This document shows, piece by piece, positions 55,557 through 63,965 of a DNA stretch of 64,000 bases (position 1 is the first letter of the stretch; the number at the start of each line of letters is the position of its first letter). The DNA comes from an uncultured Lachnospiraceae bacterium. GTDB lineage: Bacteria; Bacillota; Clostridia; Lachnospirales; Lachnospiraceae. Location: the NCBI GenBank assembly GCA_947177445.1, contig CAMWUL010000002.1, positions 59,601 to 123,600 on the forward strand. The letters run 5' to 3'. Made by a program: the position numbers and the translations under genes. Under the pieces are notes generated by a model. That model was not told where the DNA came from and searched no databases. It was given only the letters and a program-made list of their open reading frames with translations.

Positions 55557-56606
55557 ATGAAACATACTTTGGCGATAGTGGGCTTCGGCGGCATGGCCGG
55601 CTGGCATTATGATTTGATTCAGGACATAGAGGATCTGACTGTGGCCGGGATCTGGGACATCAAGGAAGAACGAAGGGATTACGCGGCATCCCGGCAGATT
55701 CATGTGTATGAAAGTCTGGAGGATCTTCTGGCGGATGAGTCGGTGGATCTGGTGTTGATCGCCACTCCCAATGACGTGCATAAAAGCATCGCCATTCAGG
55801 CAATGGAGGCAGGAAAGAATGTGGTGTCGGAGAAGCCGGTGACGCTGTGCTCCAACGATCTGCAGGAGATGATAGACGCGTCGGCGAGAACGGGAAAGTT
55901 TCTGACAGTGCATCAGAACCGCCGCTGGGACGAGGACTTTCTCACGGTGAAAAAGGTATTGGACGAGGGCCGTCTGGGAGAGATTTTCCGTCTGGAATCC
56001 AGAGTGCATGGTTCCCGGGGGATTCCGGGAGACTGGCGCCAGGAAAAGGAACACGGCGGCGGCATGGTGCTGGACTGGGGCGTGCATCTGCTGGATCAGG
56101 CGCTGCTGTTCTTCCCCGGTGTAAAGCTGAATACAGTGTATGCCACACTGACCAATGTGACGAATCAGCTGGTGGACGACGGGTTTACGGCAGACTTGGG
56201 ATTTGCCAATAATGTACATATTCTGGTGGAAGTGGGAACCAGCAACTTTATCAATCTGCCCAGGTGGTATGTGCTGGGAACGGACGGCACCGCCATGATC
56301 GAGGACTGGGGCAAGGATATCAGGATTGTGCGTGCTCTGGGGGTGGATGAGAAGGACGTGGTGCCCGTGAGAACGGCGGCTGGGCTGACCAAGACCATGG
56401 CGCCCAGGCGGGATGACAGCATCCACACAGAGAGCGAGCCGGAGCAGAAAAGCGATATCAGGGAATTCTATCAAAATGTGATGGCGGTGCTGGAGGGCCG
56501 GGAGGAAAGCAGGATCCGGCTGCCGGAGGTTATGAGAGTCATGAGGCTGATGGAAGCGATTTTTCAGTCGGCACAGGAAAAACAGGTGGTCGTATTTGAG
56601 CAGTGA
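55557..56606 (+). CDS. Gfo/Idh/MocA family oxidoreductase 1
   Basis: The protein has 349 residues. The N-terminal Rossmann fold has VGFGGMAGWH and the cofactor-domain motif SEKPVTL, with the catalytic Lys in EKP. The C-terminal part has the metal-free active-site stretch LDWGVHLLDQ. It would oxidise or reduce a sugar or cyclitol with NAD(P). TGGAGG precedes ATG 55557. It differs clearly in sequence from the second copy at 57490. Confidence 0.93.
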   Translation: MKHTLAIVGFGGMAGWHYDLIQDIEDLTVAGIWDIKEERRDYAASRQIHVYESLEDLLADESVDLVLIATPNDVHKSIAIQAMEAGKNVVSEKPVTLCSNDLQEMIDASARTGKFLTVHQNRRWDEDFLTVKKVLDEGRLGEIFRLESRVHGSRGIPGDWRQEKEHGGGMVLDWGVHLLDQALLFFPGVKLNTVYATLTNVTNQLVDDGFTADLGFANNVHILVEVGTSNFINLPRWYVLGTDGTAMIEDWGKDIRIVRALGVDEKDVVPVRTAAGLTKTMAPRRDDSIHTESEPEQKSDIREFYQNVMAVLEGREESRIRLPEVMRVMRLMEAIFQSAQEKQVVVFEQ

Positions 56607-56617
56607 GGAGGTTTTGC

Positions 56618-57382
56618 ATGGAAAAATTACCGATTGCGGTACAGGTCTATTCCGTGAGGGAGGAGGCCGCTGCCGATTTTGATGGTACGATGGCACGGCT
56701 GGCCGGCATGGGCTATGAGGGTGTGGAGCTGGCAGGGCTTTATGGAAAGACCCCCGGGGAGATTCGCGCCTGCCTGGATCAGCACGGCTTGCAGGCAGTC
56801 AGCGCCCATGTTCCACTGGATGAGTTTTTAAAGGATATGGATGGTACGGTAAAAGCTTATGGTGAGATCGGATGCCGTTTCCTGGCCATTCCCTGGCTGG
56901 ATTCCGAAAGATGGTACGGGGGAAGCGGTTATAAAGAGCTGTTGGACAGGATTTCCGAAATTGCGGAAGGGTGCCGGCAGGCGGGAATACAGCTGCTCTA
57001 TCACAATCATAGCTTTGAGTTTGAAAAGACGCCGGAAGGCGGCTTTCAGCTGGATGCCTTTTATGAAGAACCCGGGACTGCGGGACTGGCGGCGGAGCTG
57101 GACCTGTGCTGGGTGAAGGTGGGCGGAGCAGATCCGGTGGAATATCTGAAAAAGTACAGCGGGCGCTGTCCGGTGGTACATGTGAAGGATTTTGTGAGAG
57201 AGGATGAAGTCACGCTGGTGGCCGTGGGCGACGGCGAGCTGGAGGTGGAGGCTGTGATCCGTCAGGCGGCAAAGAGCCGTGCCGGCTGGCTTGTGGTGGA
57301 GCAGGATGACCACAAATACGGTAATCCTATGGAAAATATGAAAAAGAGTATTGACTGCATCAGAAGTATAATGGAGAAGTGA
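56618..57382 (+). CDS. Xylose-isomerase-like TIM barrel protein 2
   Basis: The protein has 254 residues. Likely metal-site stretches are LLYHNHSFEF, AELDLCWVKVGG, VVHVKDF and VVEQDDH. GAGGAGG precedes ATG 56618, whose frame begins 11 bases after the oxidoreductase stop. Length and motifs fit the IolE/sugar epimerase group and the lyase-type TIM barrels that act on keto-sugars. Confidence 0.9.
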   Translation: MEKLPIAVQVYSVREEAAADFDGTMARLAGMGYEGVELAGLYGKTPGEIRACLDQHGLQAVSAHVPLDEFLKDMDGTVKAYGEIGCRFLAIPWLDSERWYGGSGYKELLDRISEIAEGCRQAGIQLLYHNHSFEFEKTPEGGFQLDAFYEEPGTAGLAAELDLCWVKVGGADPVEYLKKYSGRCPVVHVKDFVREDEVTLVAVGDGELEVEAVIRQAAKSRAGWLVVEQDDHKYGNPMENMKKSIDCIRSIMEK

Positions 57383-57489
57383 CGGAAACAGGAATGTAAC
57401 AGAAACAAAAATGCAGGAAAAACAGGAAAAGTAACGGAAAATAACAGAGCAACAAAAATGCGGAAGAATGTAAAAGCGGAGGTAAGACA
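57383..57489. other. A-rich spacer with short repeats
   Basis: The 107 bases between two operon genes are rich in A and repeat AACAAAAATGC twice (near 57403 and 57450) and GTAAC/ATAAC motifs. No hairpin or promoter is evident; AGCGGAGG at the end is the RBS of the next gene. Confidence 0.5.
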
Positions 57490-58566
57490 ATGAAAAAACT
57501 GAAAATCGGCATTGTGGGCTGCGGCGGAATTGCAAACAATAAGCATCTGCCTGCAATCAAGAAAAACGGTCATTTTGAGGCGGTGGCGTTCTGCGACCTG
57601 ATCGAGGAGAAGGCTGTAAAGGCAAAGGATGAGTACGGTACGGCGGATGCCCGGGTCTACACGGATTATCAGGAACTGATAAAGGAGGACCTGGATGCCG
57701 TATATGTGCTGACGCCCAACAACGCCCATGCACCGGTGACCATTGCGGCGCTGAAGGCCGGAAAGCATGTTATGTGTGAGAAGCCCATGGCCAAGACCTA
57801 CGCGGAGGCTAAGGAGATGGCCCAGACGGCCAGAGAGACCGGAAAGATCCTGACCATCGGTTACCAGAACCGTTACAGAGGGGACTCCCTGTATTTGAAA
57901 AAGGCCTGTGAGAACGGAGATCTGGGAGAGATCTACTATGCCAAGGCACACGCCATCCGCAGGAGAGCGGTTCCCACCTGGGGCGTATTCCTGGATGAGG
58001 AAAAGCAGGGCGGCGGTCCCCTGATCGACATCGGCACCCACGCGCTAGATCTGACGCTGTGGATGATGGACAATTATGAGCCGGAGTCCGTGACCGGTTC
58101 CGTATTCCGCAAGCTGGCGGATCAGAAGGATACCGGAAATGCCTGGGGCGACTGGGATCCCAAGGAATTTACGGTGGAGGATTCCGCTTTCGGATTTATC
58201 AAGATGAAGAACGGCGCTGTCATTAACCTGGAGGCATCCTGGGCGCTGAATACTCTTGAGGTGGACGAGGCCAAGACCAGCCTGTGCGGCACAAAGGCCG
58301 GCGCCGATATGAAGGATGGACTTCGGATCAACCGGGTACAGTACGGCAGACAGTGTGTGGAAAAGCCGGATCTGAACGCAGGCGGTGTGGCATTTTTTGA
58401 CGGAGCGGCAGCGAATCCGGAGGATACGGAGCAGAAGGTCTTCTACGAGGCTATCGTAGACGGAAAGCCTCTGACGGTGGAGCCGGAGCAGGCGCTGGCC
58501 GTGACCCGGATCCTGGAGGCGATTTATGAGTCGGCCAGAACGGGAAAAACCGTTTATTTTGAATAA
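57490..58566 (+). CDS. Gfo/Idh/MocA family oxidoreductase 2
   Basis: The protein has 358 residues. It has GIVGCGGIANNKHL at the Rossmann loop, CEKPMAKT with the catalytic Lys, and DIGTHALDLTLWMMDNY in the substrate domain. The family acts on sugars at C2-C3 or on myo-inositol. It differs from the first copy enough to suggest a distinct step of the same pathway. Confidence 0.93.
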   Translation: MKKLKIGIVGCGGIANNKHLPAIKKNGHFEAVAFCDLIEEKAVKAKDEYGTADARVYTDYQELIKEDLDAVYVLTPNNAHAPVTIAALKAGKHVMCEKPMAKTYAEAKEMAQTARETGKILTIGYQNRYRGDSLYLKKACENGDLGEIYYAKAHAIRRRAVPTWGVFLDEEKQGGGPLIDIGTHALDLTLWMMDNYEPESVTGSVFRKLADQKDTGNAWGDWDPKEFTVEDSAFGFIKMKNGAVINLEASWALNTLEVDEAKTSLCGTKAGADMKDGLRINRVQYGRQCVEKPDLNAGGVAFFDGAAANPEDTEQKVFYEAIVDGKPLTVEPEQALAVTRILEAIYESARTGKTVYFE

Positions 58567-58583
58567 AGACTGGGGGTATAAGC

Positions 58584-59360
58584 ATGAATCTGGGAATTAT
58601 TTCATGGATCCGGGAAGAGGACTTTGCCTGGGCCAAGAATAAGGGAATGGCATTTGTGGAGCTGGATGTAAATGACAGGGCGGAGGAATTTCTGGAGCAC
58701 CTGGAGGACGTGAAGGAGTTCAGCAAAAAGTATGAAATGCCTGTAGGAGCCATAGGACGCTGGGGCAGCAACCGGATCTGTAAGGAGGGCACCTGCCAGG
58801 ATGAGCTGGAGCTGGAATATCGGCTCATCGACAGCGCGGCTGAACTTGGCTGCGGCGTGTATATTACAGGCTGCAATTATGTGGAGGAGCTGTCCTACTA
58901 TGAAAACTGCGGCCATGCCATTCATTATTTTGAAAAGCTGATTGCCCATGGGAAAGAGAAGGGCGTCAGAATTGCCACCTATAATTGCCGGTGGAATAAT
59001 TTTGTATGTGATCCCATGGCGTTCACGGTGATTCACGGTTATCTGAAGGAGCTGTACATCAAATATGATCCTTCCCACTGCATTCATGCGGGCGGTGATT
59101 ATCTTCAGGAGGCCCGGGACTGGGGAAAGCGTTTTGCCCATGTACATATCAAGGGCTCCCTGGTAATCGGCGGACAGCACTTTGATGATCCGCCGGCAGG
59201 GCTTGACATGACCAACTGGAGAGCTTTTCTTGCAATTCTGCATGCCAAGGGCTATTGCGGGAATCTGAGTATAGAGCCCCACTCCGCGAACTGGCAGGGA
59301 GAGCTGGGGGAAAAGGGCGTGGATTATACCATTTCCTATATCCGGCCTCTGATGCTGTAG
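58584..59360 (+). CDS. Xylose-isomerase-like TIM barrel protein 3
   Basis: The protein has 258 residues. Candidate metal-site stretches are ATYNCRWNNF, KYDPSHCIHAGG, HVHIKGS and LSIEPHS. The usual Glu in the first is replaced by the NCRWNN stretch, so the metal site may be altered. It follows the second oxidoreductase by 17 bases. Confidence 0.88.
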   Translation: MNLGIISWIREEDFAWAKNKGMAFVELDVNDRAEEFLEHLEDVKEFSKKYEMPVGAIGRWGSNRICKEGTCQDELELEYRLIDSAAELGCGVYITGCNYVEELSYYENCGHAIHYFEKLIAHGKEKGVRIATYNCRWNNFVCDPMAFTVIHGYLKELYIKYDPSHCIHAGGDYLQEARDWGKRFAHVHIKGSLVIGGQHFDDPPAGLDMTNWRAFLAILHAKGYCGNLSIEPHSANWQGELGEKGVDYTISYIRPLML

Positions 59361-59389
59361 GGTAACAGATATATAATCACTTGAAAAAG

Positions 59390-59424
59390 GTGCCATTGTA
59401 TGAGAAAATATCATACAATGGCAC
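59390..59424. repeat. Perfect 14-bp inverted repeat in the operon
   Basis: GTGCCATTGTATGA and TCATACAATGGCAC are separated by GAAAATA. It lies 30 bases after the last TIM barrel gene and 32 before the next start. It may reduce read-through, or bind a regulator. On the minus strand CTTTTTC follows it. Confidence 0.75.
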
Positions 59425-59455
59425 TAAAAAATTGTTGATGGAGGTATGTATCAAA

Positions 59456-60205
59456 ATGAAGCTGGTGACATTTAACATCCGCTGCGACTATGAGCAGGAC
59501 GGAGATAACAATTTCTGTTTTCGCAAGCCTTTGATCCTGGAGAAGCTCCGGCAGGAAAAACCGGACGTGATTTGCTTTCAGGAGGTGCTGCCTCATGTGG
59601 CGGTCTGGCTGAAGGAGGCGCTGGCGGAATATTATGTGATTGGCTGCGGGCGGGATGAGGAGCTGGGTAACGAACAGATGACTGTCGCTTATCGGAAGGA
59701 CAGCATGAATCTGATTCAGATGGAGACCTACTGGCTGTCGGAGACGCCATATGTGCCCGGCTCCCGTTATCCGGAACAGAGCACCTGCCCCAGAACCTGC
59801 ACGGAAGCCGTGTTTGAGGAAACAGGAACAAAGCAGATCTATCGGATCGTCAATACCCATCTGGACCATGTGGGCTCTCTGGCCAGGCAGCTGGCTATGA
59901 GGCAGATTGCTGATAAGCTGGAGCGAAACCAGCTGTTCTCCCAGGCCCCTGTGATCGTTGCCGGAGATATGAATGCAGAGCCGGACAGCGAAGAGATCTC
60001 CCTGATGAAGGACCGGGGATATACAAATGTGACAGAGGGGATCGGCGTTACCTTTCATGATTATTTCAGAGAAGGGCCCCAGGAGTGTATTGATTACATA
60101 TTTACCAAAGGTCTGAACTGTGAAAGCCTGGTGAAATGGACAGATGTTAAGAACGGAGTCTATTTGTCTGACCACTATCCCATATGCGCTGTATTGGGCA
60201 TATAA
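59456..60205 (+). CDS. Endonuclease/exonuclease/phosphatase-fold protein
   Basis: The protein has 249 residues. It has the N-terminal TFNIRCDYEQD, catalytic Glu in CFQEVLP, THLDHVG, GDMNAEPDS and the terminal SDHYPI, all hallmarks of the EEP fold. Members cut nucleic acids or phosphoesters. In sugar operons the substrate may be a phosphorylated small molecule. GGAGG lies 11 bases before ATG 59456. Confidence 0.88.
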   Translation: MKLVTFNIRCDYEQDGDNNFCFRKPLILEKLRQEKPDVICFQEVLPHVAVWLKEALAEYYVIGCGRDEELGNEQMTVAYRKDSMNLIQMETYWLSETPYVPGSRYPEQSTCPRTCTEAVFEETGTKQIYRIVNTHLDHVGSLARQLAMRQIADKLERNQLFSQAPVIVAGDMNAEPDSEEISLMKDRGYTNVTEGIGVTFHDYFREGPQECIDYIFTKGLNCESLVKWTDVKNGVYLSDHYPICAVLGI

Positions 60206-60404
60206 AAAAGCCCTGAAAAGGGAGGATGCCAAGGAACCAGGTTCCTTGGCACTTATTATGAAAAAGTTATTTAGTAAACAGTTAACTGTGACTGGCGATT
60301 TGGTTGTTTGTTGTTTGCTATGGTCTTAGTATAGGGTATAGAAATGTCTAAAGAATGATTGGGGAGTAAAGAAACCTTGAATTAATTGTAAACAAAATAT
60401 GAAC
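60206..60404. other. Intergenic region without gene
   Basis: It holds the hairpin at 60227-60251, a 12-bp palindrome ACAGTTAACTGT at 60278-60289 and AT-rich DNA. No ORF of interest is seen. Confidence 0.6.
60227..60251. terminator. Hairpin between convergent EEP and cyclophilin genes
   Basis: TGCCAAGGAAC and GTTCCTTGGCA form a perfect 11-base stem around CAG. On the minus strand a short AGGG/CCCT stem and TTTTTT follow, so it probably ends leftward transcripts from the cyclophilin gene. Confidence 0.65.
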
Positions 60405-60926
60405 TCAAAGCTTTTCCGGTTCCGGGTATTCTTCCCCAAAGCAATCTACCGTAACATGCTCCATAATCTGATCCTCACGGGGTCTGTCAGAATAGTCTAC
60501 GGCGGTTTCGGCAATACGGTTTACCGTATCCATTCCTTCGATAACCTTGCCGAAAGCAGCGTAAGCGCCGTCCAGATGAGGGGCATTTTTATGCATGATA
60601 AAGAACTGAGAGCCTGCAGAGTTGGGATCCATTGCCCTGGCCATGGACAGGACGCCTTCCGTGTGCTTCAAGGTGTTGGAAACGCCGTTCTGGGAGAATT
60701 CACCCTTGATGCTGTAACCGGGACCGCCCATGCCGTTCCCGTCCGGACAGCCGCCCTGGATCATAAAGCCCTTTATGACACGGTGAAAGATCAGGCCATC
60801 ATAGAACTTTTTGTTCACAAGGCTGATAAAATTATGAACGGAGATGGGCGCCACATCGGGATACAGCTCCAGACGGATAATGTCTCCGCCTTTCATTTGA
60901 ATAGTAACAACAGGATTTTTTGCCAT
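60405..60926 (-). CDS. Cyclophilin-type peptidyl-prolyl isomerase
   Basis: The protein has 173 residues and no signal peptide. Cyclophilin hallmarks are FHRVIKGFMIQGG and SAGSQFFI, with the active-site Arg in FHRV. It speeds proline cis-trans isomerisation in protein folding. AGAAAGGA precedes the start. Confidence 0.95.
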   Translation of the reverse strand: MAKNPVVTIQMKGGDIIRLELYPDVAPISVHNFISLVNKKFYDGLIFHRVIKGFMIQGGCPDGNGMGGPGYSIKGEFSQNGVSNTLKHTEGVLSMARAMDPNSAGSQFFIMHKNAPHLDGAYAAFGKVIEGMDTVNRIAETAVDYSDRPREDQIMEHVTVDCFGEEYPEPEKL

Positions 60927-61030
60927 TATAGTTGTCCTTTCTGGTTAAAATATAGTAAAGCAGACAAGCGGCAGTTCGTACTGCGCTGGCCATCATTATA
61001 CGCTAAAAGCGGGATAAGGTAAAGAGGGAA

Positions 61031-61840
61031 GTGAACAGGGTGTGTGAGCTGAATGATAAAAATTTAGACGGAATCTGTATGGACGGAATATACCTGGACA
61101 GAATTCAGGTCCGGCGGGAGAAGGCTTCGGCCTTGGAGGAAAAGAAATGGCTGTATGTAACAGATGACGCAGTGACGGCCAGGAGGCTGCGGGATCAGGG
61201 AGAGGCCGTTCTGATCTGGTTCCATCAGGGAAATCAGGATCAGGACTTTTCTGATTTTGTGTTTGCTGCGGAGGATCCCCGGCACCTGGACCCGGAGTAT
61301 GTAGAAAAGGTCTACCGGAGACTGAAGGGGCTTTCCTGGGATATTCTGGAGACGCCGCGGTGCCTGGTTCGGGAAACCTCCGTGGAGGATGTGGAGGACT
61401 TTTACAGGATCTATGCGGATCCCTCCATCACCAGGTTCATGGAAGGCCTGTATCCGGATATAGAGCAGGAAAAGGCCTATGTCAGGGAATATATTGAGAA
61501 GGTATATACCTTTTTTGAATTTGGTGTATGGACTGTGGCGGAGAAGGAGAGCGGGAATGTGATCGGAAGAGCCGGCTTTTCCTATCGGGAGGGATTTGCG
61601 GAACCGGAGCTGGGCTTTATCATAGGCGTTCCCTGGCAACGCCGGGGATATGGGGAGGAGGTCTGCCGGGCCATTATGAAATATGGATGGGAGACCCTGG
61701 GCTTTGAGAGCGTGCAGGCACTGGTAGAGGCAGATAACGAAATCTCCCTGCGCCTCTGCCGCCGGCTGGGCTTTTGCCAGACTGAGCTGATTACTCTGAA
61801 CGGAAAGACATACCGGCGGCTTGTGGCGGGGAGACCTTGA
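61031..61840 (+). CDS. GNAT family acetyltransferase with N-terminal extension
   Basis: The protein has 269 residues. Residues about 115-269 form the GNAT domain, with acetyl-CoA motif PWQRRGYGEEV and the C-terminal SLRLCRRLGFCQ. Residues 1-110 look like a small alpha/beta domain (YVTDDAVTARRLRDQG) reminiscent of a partial HAD or receiver-like fold. It starts at GTG 61031 or GTG 61040. The substrate is unknown. Confidence 0.85.
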   Translation: MNRVCELNDKNLDGICMDGIYLDRIQVRREKASALEEKKWLYVTDDAVTARRLRDQGEAVLIWFHQGNQDQDFSDFVFAAEDPRHLDPEYVEKVYRRLKGLSWDILETPRCLVRETSVEDVEDFYRIYADPSITRFMEGLYPDIEQEKAYVREYIEKVYTFFEFGVWTVAEKESGNVIGRAGFSYREGFAEPELGFIIGVPWQRRGYGEEVCRAIMKYGWETLGFESVQALVEADNEISLRLCRRLGFCQTELITLNGKTYRRLVAGRP

Positions 61841-61847
61841 ATCAATG

Positions 61848-62717
61848 CTATTTGGTATAAAAAATCTGTGCAATGGGCGAGTCGGGAGACAGGATCAGAG
61901 TTTTGCTGCCGCCCTGCATGGAAATTTTCAGTGCATCCAGGCTTCTGACAAAAGAGTAAAATTCCTGCTTGGAGGGATCGTTGTAGGCCTCGGAAAGAAT
62001 GCGCATGTATTCTGCCTCGCCCTCTGCAATCAGGATTTCGGCATCCTTCTCGGCATCGGAAAGCATAACGGTCACTTCCTTGTCAGTGGTGTTGCGAATT
62101 TTTTGGGCCTCTGAGCTTCCTTCTGCCGTGTAGGTAGCTGCGATGTTGTCCCTCTCAGAGATCATGCGCTCGTAGACGGCAGCCTTGTTGTCGCTGGGAA
62201 GATCCAGTTTTTTGATTTCGAAGGACAACAGCTCTATTCCGTACTGCTCCAGGGAAGTACCAATATTGGCAATAATGGCGAAGGACAGAGCCCCGCCCCG
62301 TCCTGAGATTACGTCATCCTGGGGAGTGCTGCTGATCACGGTTTTAGTGGAGTAGTACACAATGGCATCCAGGCGGTTTTCCGCGCTGGAAATTGAGGAA
62401 TTCAGGGTCTGTGCAAATTTTTGCGGATCTACGATCCGCCATAGAATATAGCTGTCACAAATCATGGTTTTCTTGTCGCTGGTAATGACGTCAGAGGGAG
62501 ACAGGTCATACAGCAACGTCTGCTTGGGCAGAGTGTCCACGCTCTGAATAAAAGGAATTTTGAAGCTGACACCGGCCTCGGCCACTACATGGTCGATCCT
62601 GCCGAACTGGCGGATCAGGCTGTATTCATTTTCCTGAGTGATTACGATGCTGGAAGCCCCTGTGACCAGAAGGGCCAGCAATATTACCACAAGAGAAATT
62701 CTTTTTACGGTCTTCAT
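61848..62717 (-). CDS. hflC: HflC, SPFH-domain protease modulator
   Basis: The protein has 289 residues. One N-terminal membrane helix (about 7-27) is followed by the SPFH domain and a coiled coil with AEGEAEYMRILSEAY. With HflK it forms a membrane complex that modulates FtsH. AGGAGG precedes the start at 62717; upstream in-frame codons lie in hflK. Ten or so bases separate it from hflK. Confidence 0.93.
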   Translation of the reverse strand: MKTVKRISLVVILLALLVTGASSIVITQENEYSLIRQFGRIDHVVAEAGVSFKIPFIQSVDTLPKQTLLYDLSPSDVITSDKKTMICDSYILWRIVDPQKFAQTLNSSISSAENRLDAIVYYSTKTVISSTPQDDVISGRGGALSFAIIANIGTSLEQYGIELLSFEIKKLDLPSDNKAAVYERMISERDNIAATYTAEGSSEAQKIRNTTDKEVTVMLSDAEKDAEILIAEGEAEYMRILSEAYNDPSKQEFYSFVRSLDALKISMQGGSKTLILSPDSPIAQIFYTK

Positions 62718-62730
62718 AAACTTATACCTC

Positions 62731-63840
62731 CTAGTCTTCCTGATCATCCTGGCTGGAAGTCCTGTTTCCGTTCTCAGGAGCAGCGCCGCGGTCACTGCTG
62801 TTAGGGTTACTGCCATAGTCGTTGCTGCTGTCAGTGCCATTTTCCACGCTGCCGTTATCGGAGCTGGCTGTAAAGGGCTCGATGGGATAGATGGTCTGCA
62901 GGCTGCCTCCAGGACTTTCAATAATCACCTTCAGCCCCGGCAGCACATCTTCCATAGCCTCATAGAACATACGCTGTCTGGTGACAGCCGGATTTTTAAT
63001 ATATTCCTGATACATGGCGTTGAAGCGGGCCACCTGAGCGGTTGCTTCGTTAATGCGCTCTGTCTTTTGAGCTTCCGCATCCTTAATAATACCGTCCGCT
63101 CTGGCCTGTGCCGAAGGCAGCTGCTCATTTCGGTACTTGTTGGCGTTGTTCAGCGCGGTTTCCTTGCCCTGCTTTGCAGTCTCCACCGCTTTAAATGCTT
63201 CCATAACCTCTGTGGTGGGAGGCTCGGCATCCTGGATGGTAATATTCATAAGCTGGATACCGATATCCTGCAGCTCCAGCTCCGCCAGGATTTTCTCCCG
63301 GATGGCAGCCAGAATTTCATTCTTTCCGGTGGTCAGTACATCATCCACAGGATAGCCGCCTATGACGGTGCGGATACAGCTCTGGCAGATATTCCGAAGA
63401 ATATCCAGGGGATTTTTGGATGCAAACAGCGCTCTGACAGGATCACTGTAACGATATTCCACATAGAAATCAACGTCGATAAAGTTGAAGTCCGAGGTGA
63501 TCATCAGAGATTCATCCTCGTTCACCATATTATCATCGGTGGAGTAGCCAATGGCAAAGCCCTGGATGGTAGTGTTTACCTTCCGAACCTGCTGGATAAA
63601 GGGGATCTTAAAGTGGAGCCCGGGCTCCGTCACCGCCTGAGCCTTTCCCAGAGTAATCAGCACCGCCTGCTCCTGCTCTTTGATCTCATAGGCGGAATTC
63701 ATAATCAATATGACTGCGGCCACCAGAACTGCCGCGATGCAGGCTATTTTTCCTCCATAGCTCTTGCGGGGAATATTTGACTTTCCTCCGTCCATTGTTT
63801 CGAAACCATTCTTTCTGTTGCGAAAAGAATCACCGTTCAT
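62731..63840 (-). CDS. hflK: HflK, SPFH-domain protease modulator
   Basis: The protein has 369 residues. A basic N-terminus and one membrane helix (about 31-50) precede the SPFH domain (about 55-230) and a coiled coil with KTERINEATAQVARF. A Ser/Asn/Asp-rich tail (about 325-369) ends the protein. It is first in the hflK-hflC pair. GAAGGAGG lies before the start. Confidence 0.93.
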   Translation of the reverse strand: MNGDSFRNRKNGFETMDGGKSNIPRKSYGGKIACIAAVLVAAVILIMNSAYEIKEQEQAVLITLGKAQAVTEPGLHFKIPFIQQVRKVNTTIQGFAIGYSTDDNMVNEDESLMITSDFNFIDVDFYVEYRYSDPVRALFASKNPLDILRNICQSCIRTVIGGYPVDDVLTTGKNEILAAIREKILAELELQDIGIQLMNITIQDAEPPTTEVMEAFKAVETAKQGKETALNNANKYRNEQLPSAQARADGIIKDAEAQKTERINEATAQVARFNAMYQEYIKNPAVTRQRMFYEAMEDVLPGLKVIIESPGGSLQTIYPIEPFTASSDNGSVENGTDSSNDYGSNPNSSDRGAAPENGNRTSSQDDQED

Positions 63841-63874
63841 AAATTTTCGCCTCCTTCAGCTGGATGTTAAGTTT

Positions 63875-63903
63875 ATCATACCGACTTTGCCGGGAAATTA
63901 CAA
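63875..63903 (-). promoter_or_regulatory. Promoter of hflK-hflC
   Basis: On the minus strand TTGTAA (63903-63898) and TATGAT (63880-63875) are 17 bases apart, 35 bases before the hflK start. Confidence 0.7.
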
Positions 63904-63945
63904 TAAAAAGTGGCGCACATTATAAAAAGCTATAGTGCATAAATA

Positions 63946-63965
63946 GTTACTTTTCACGGGTAGGG
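63946..63965. repeat. Second copy of the 20-nt intergenic motif
   Basis: GTTACTTTTCACGGGTAGGG matches 54264-54283 in 18 of 20 positions. It is followed by GGACCGCGAGG and, at 63978-64000, the inverted pair TTTTGTGC/GCACAAAA at the window edge. No gene is seen from 63841 to 64000. Confidence 0.5.
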
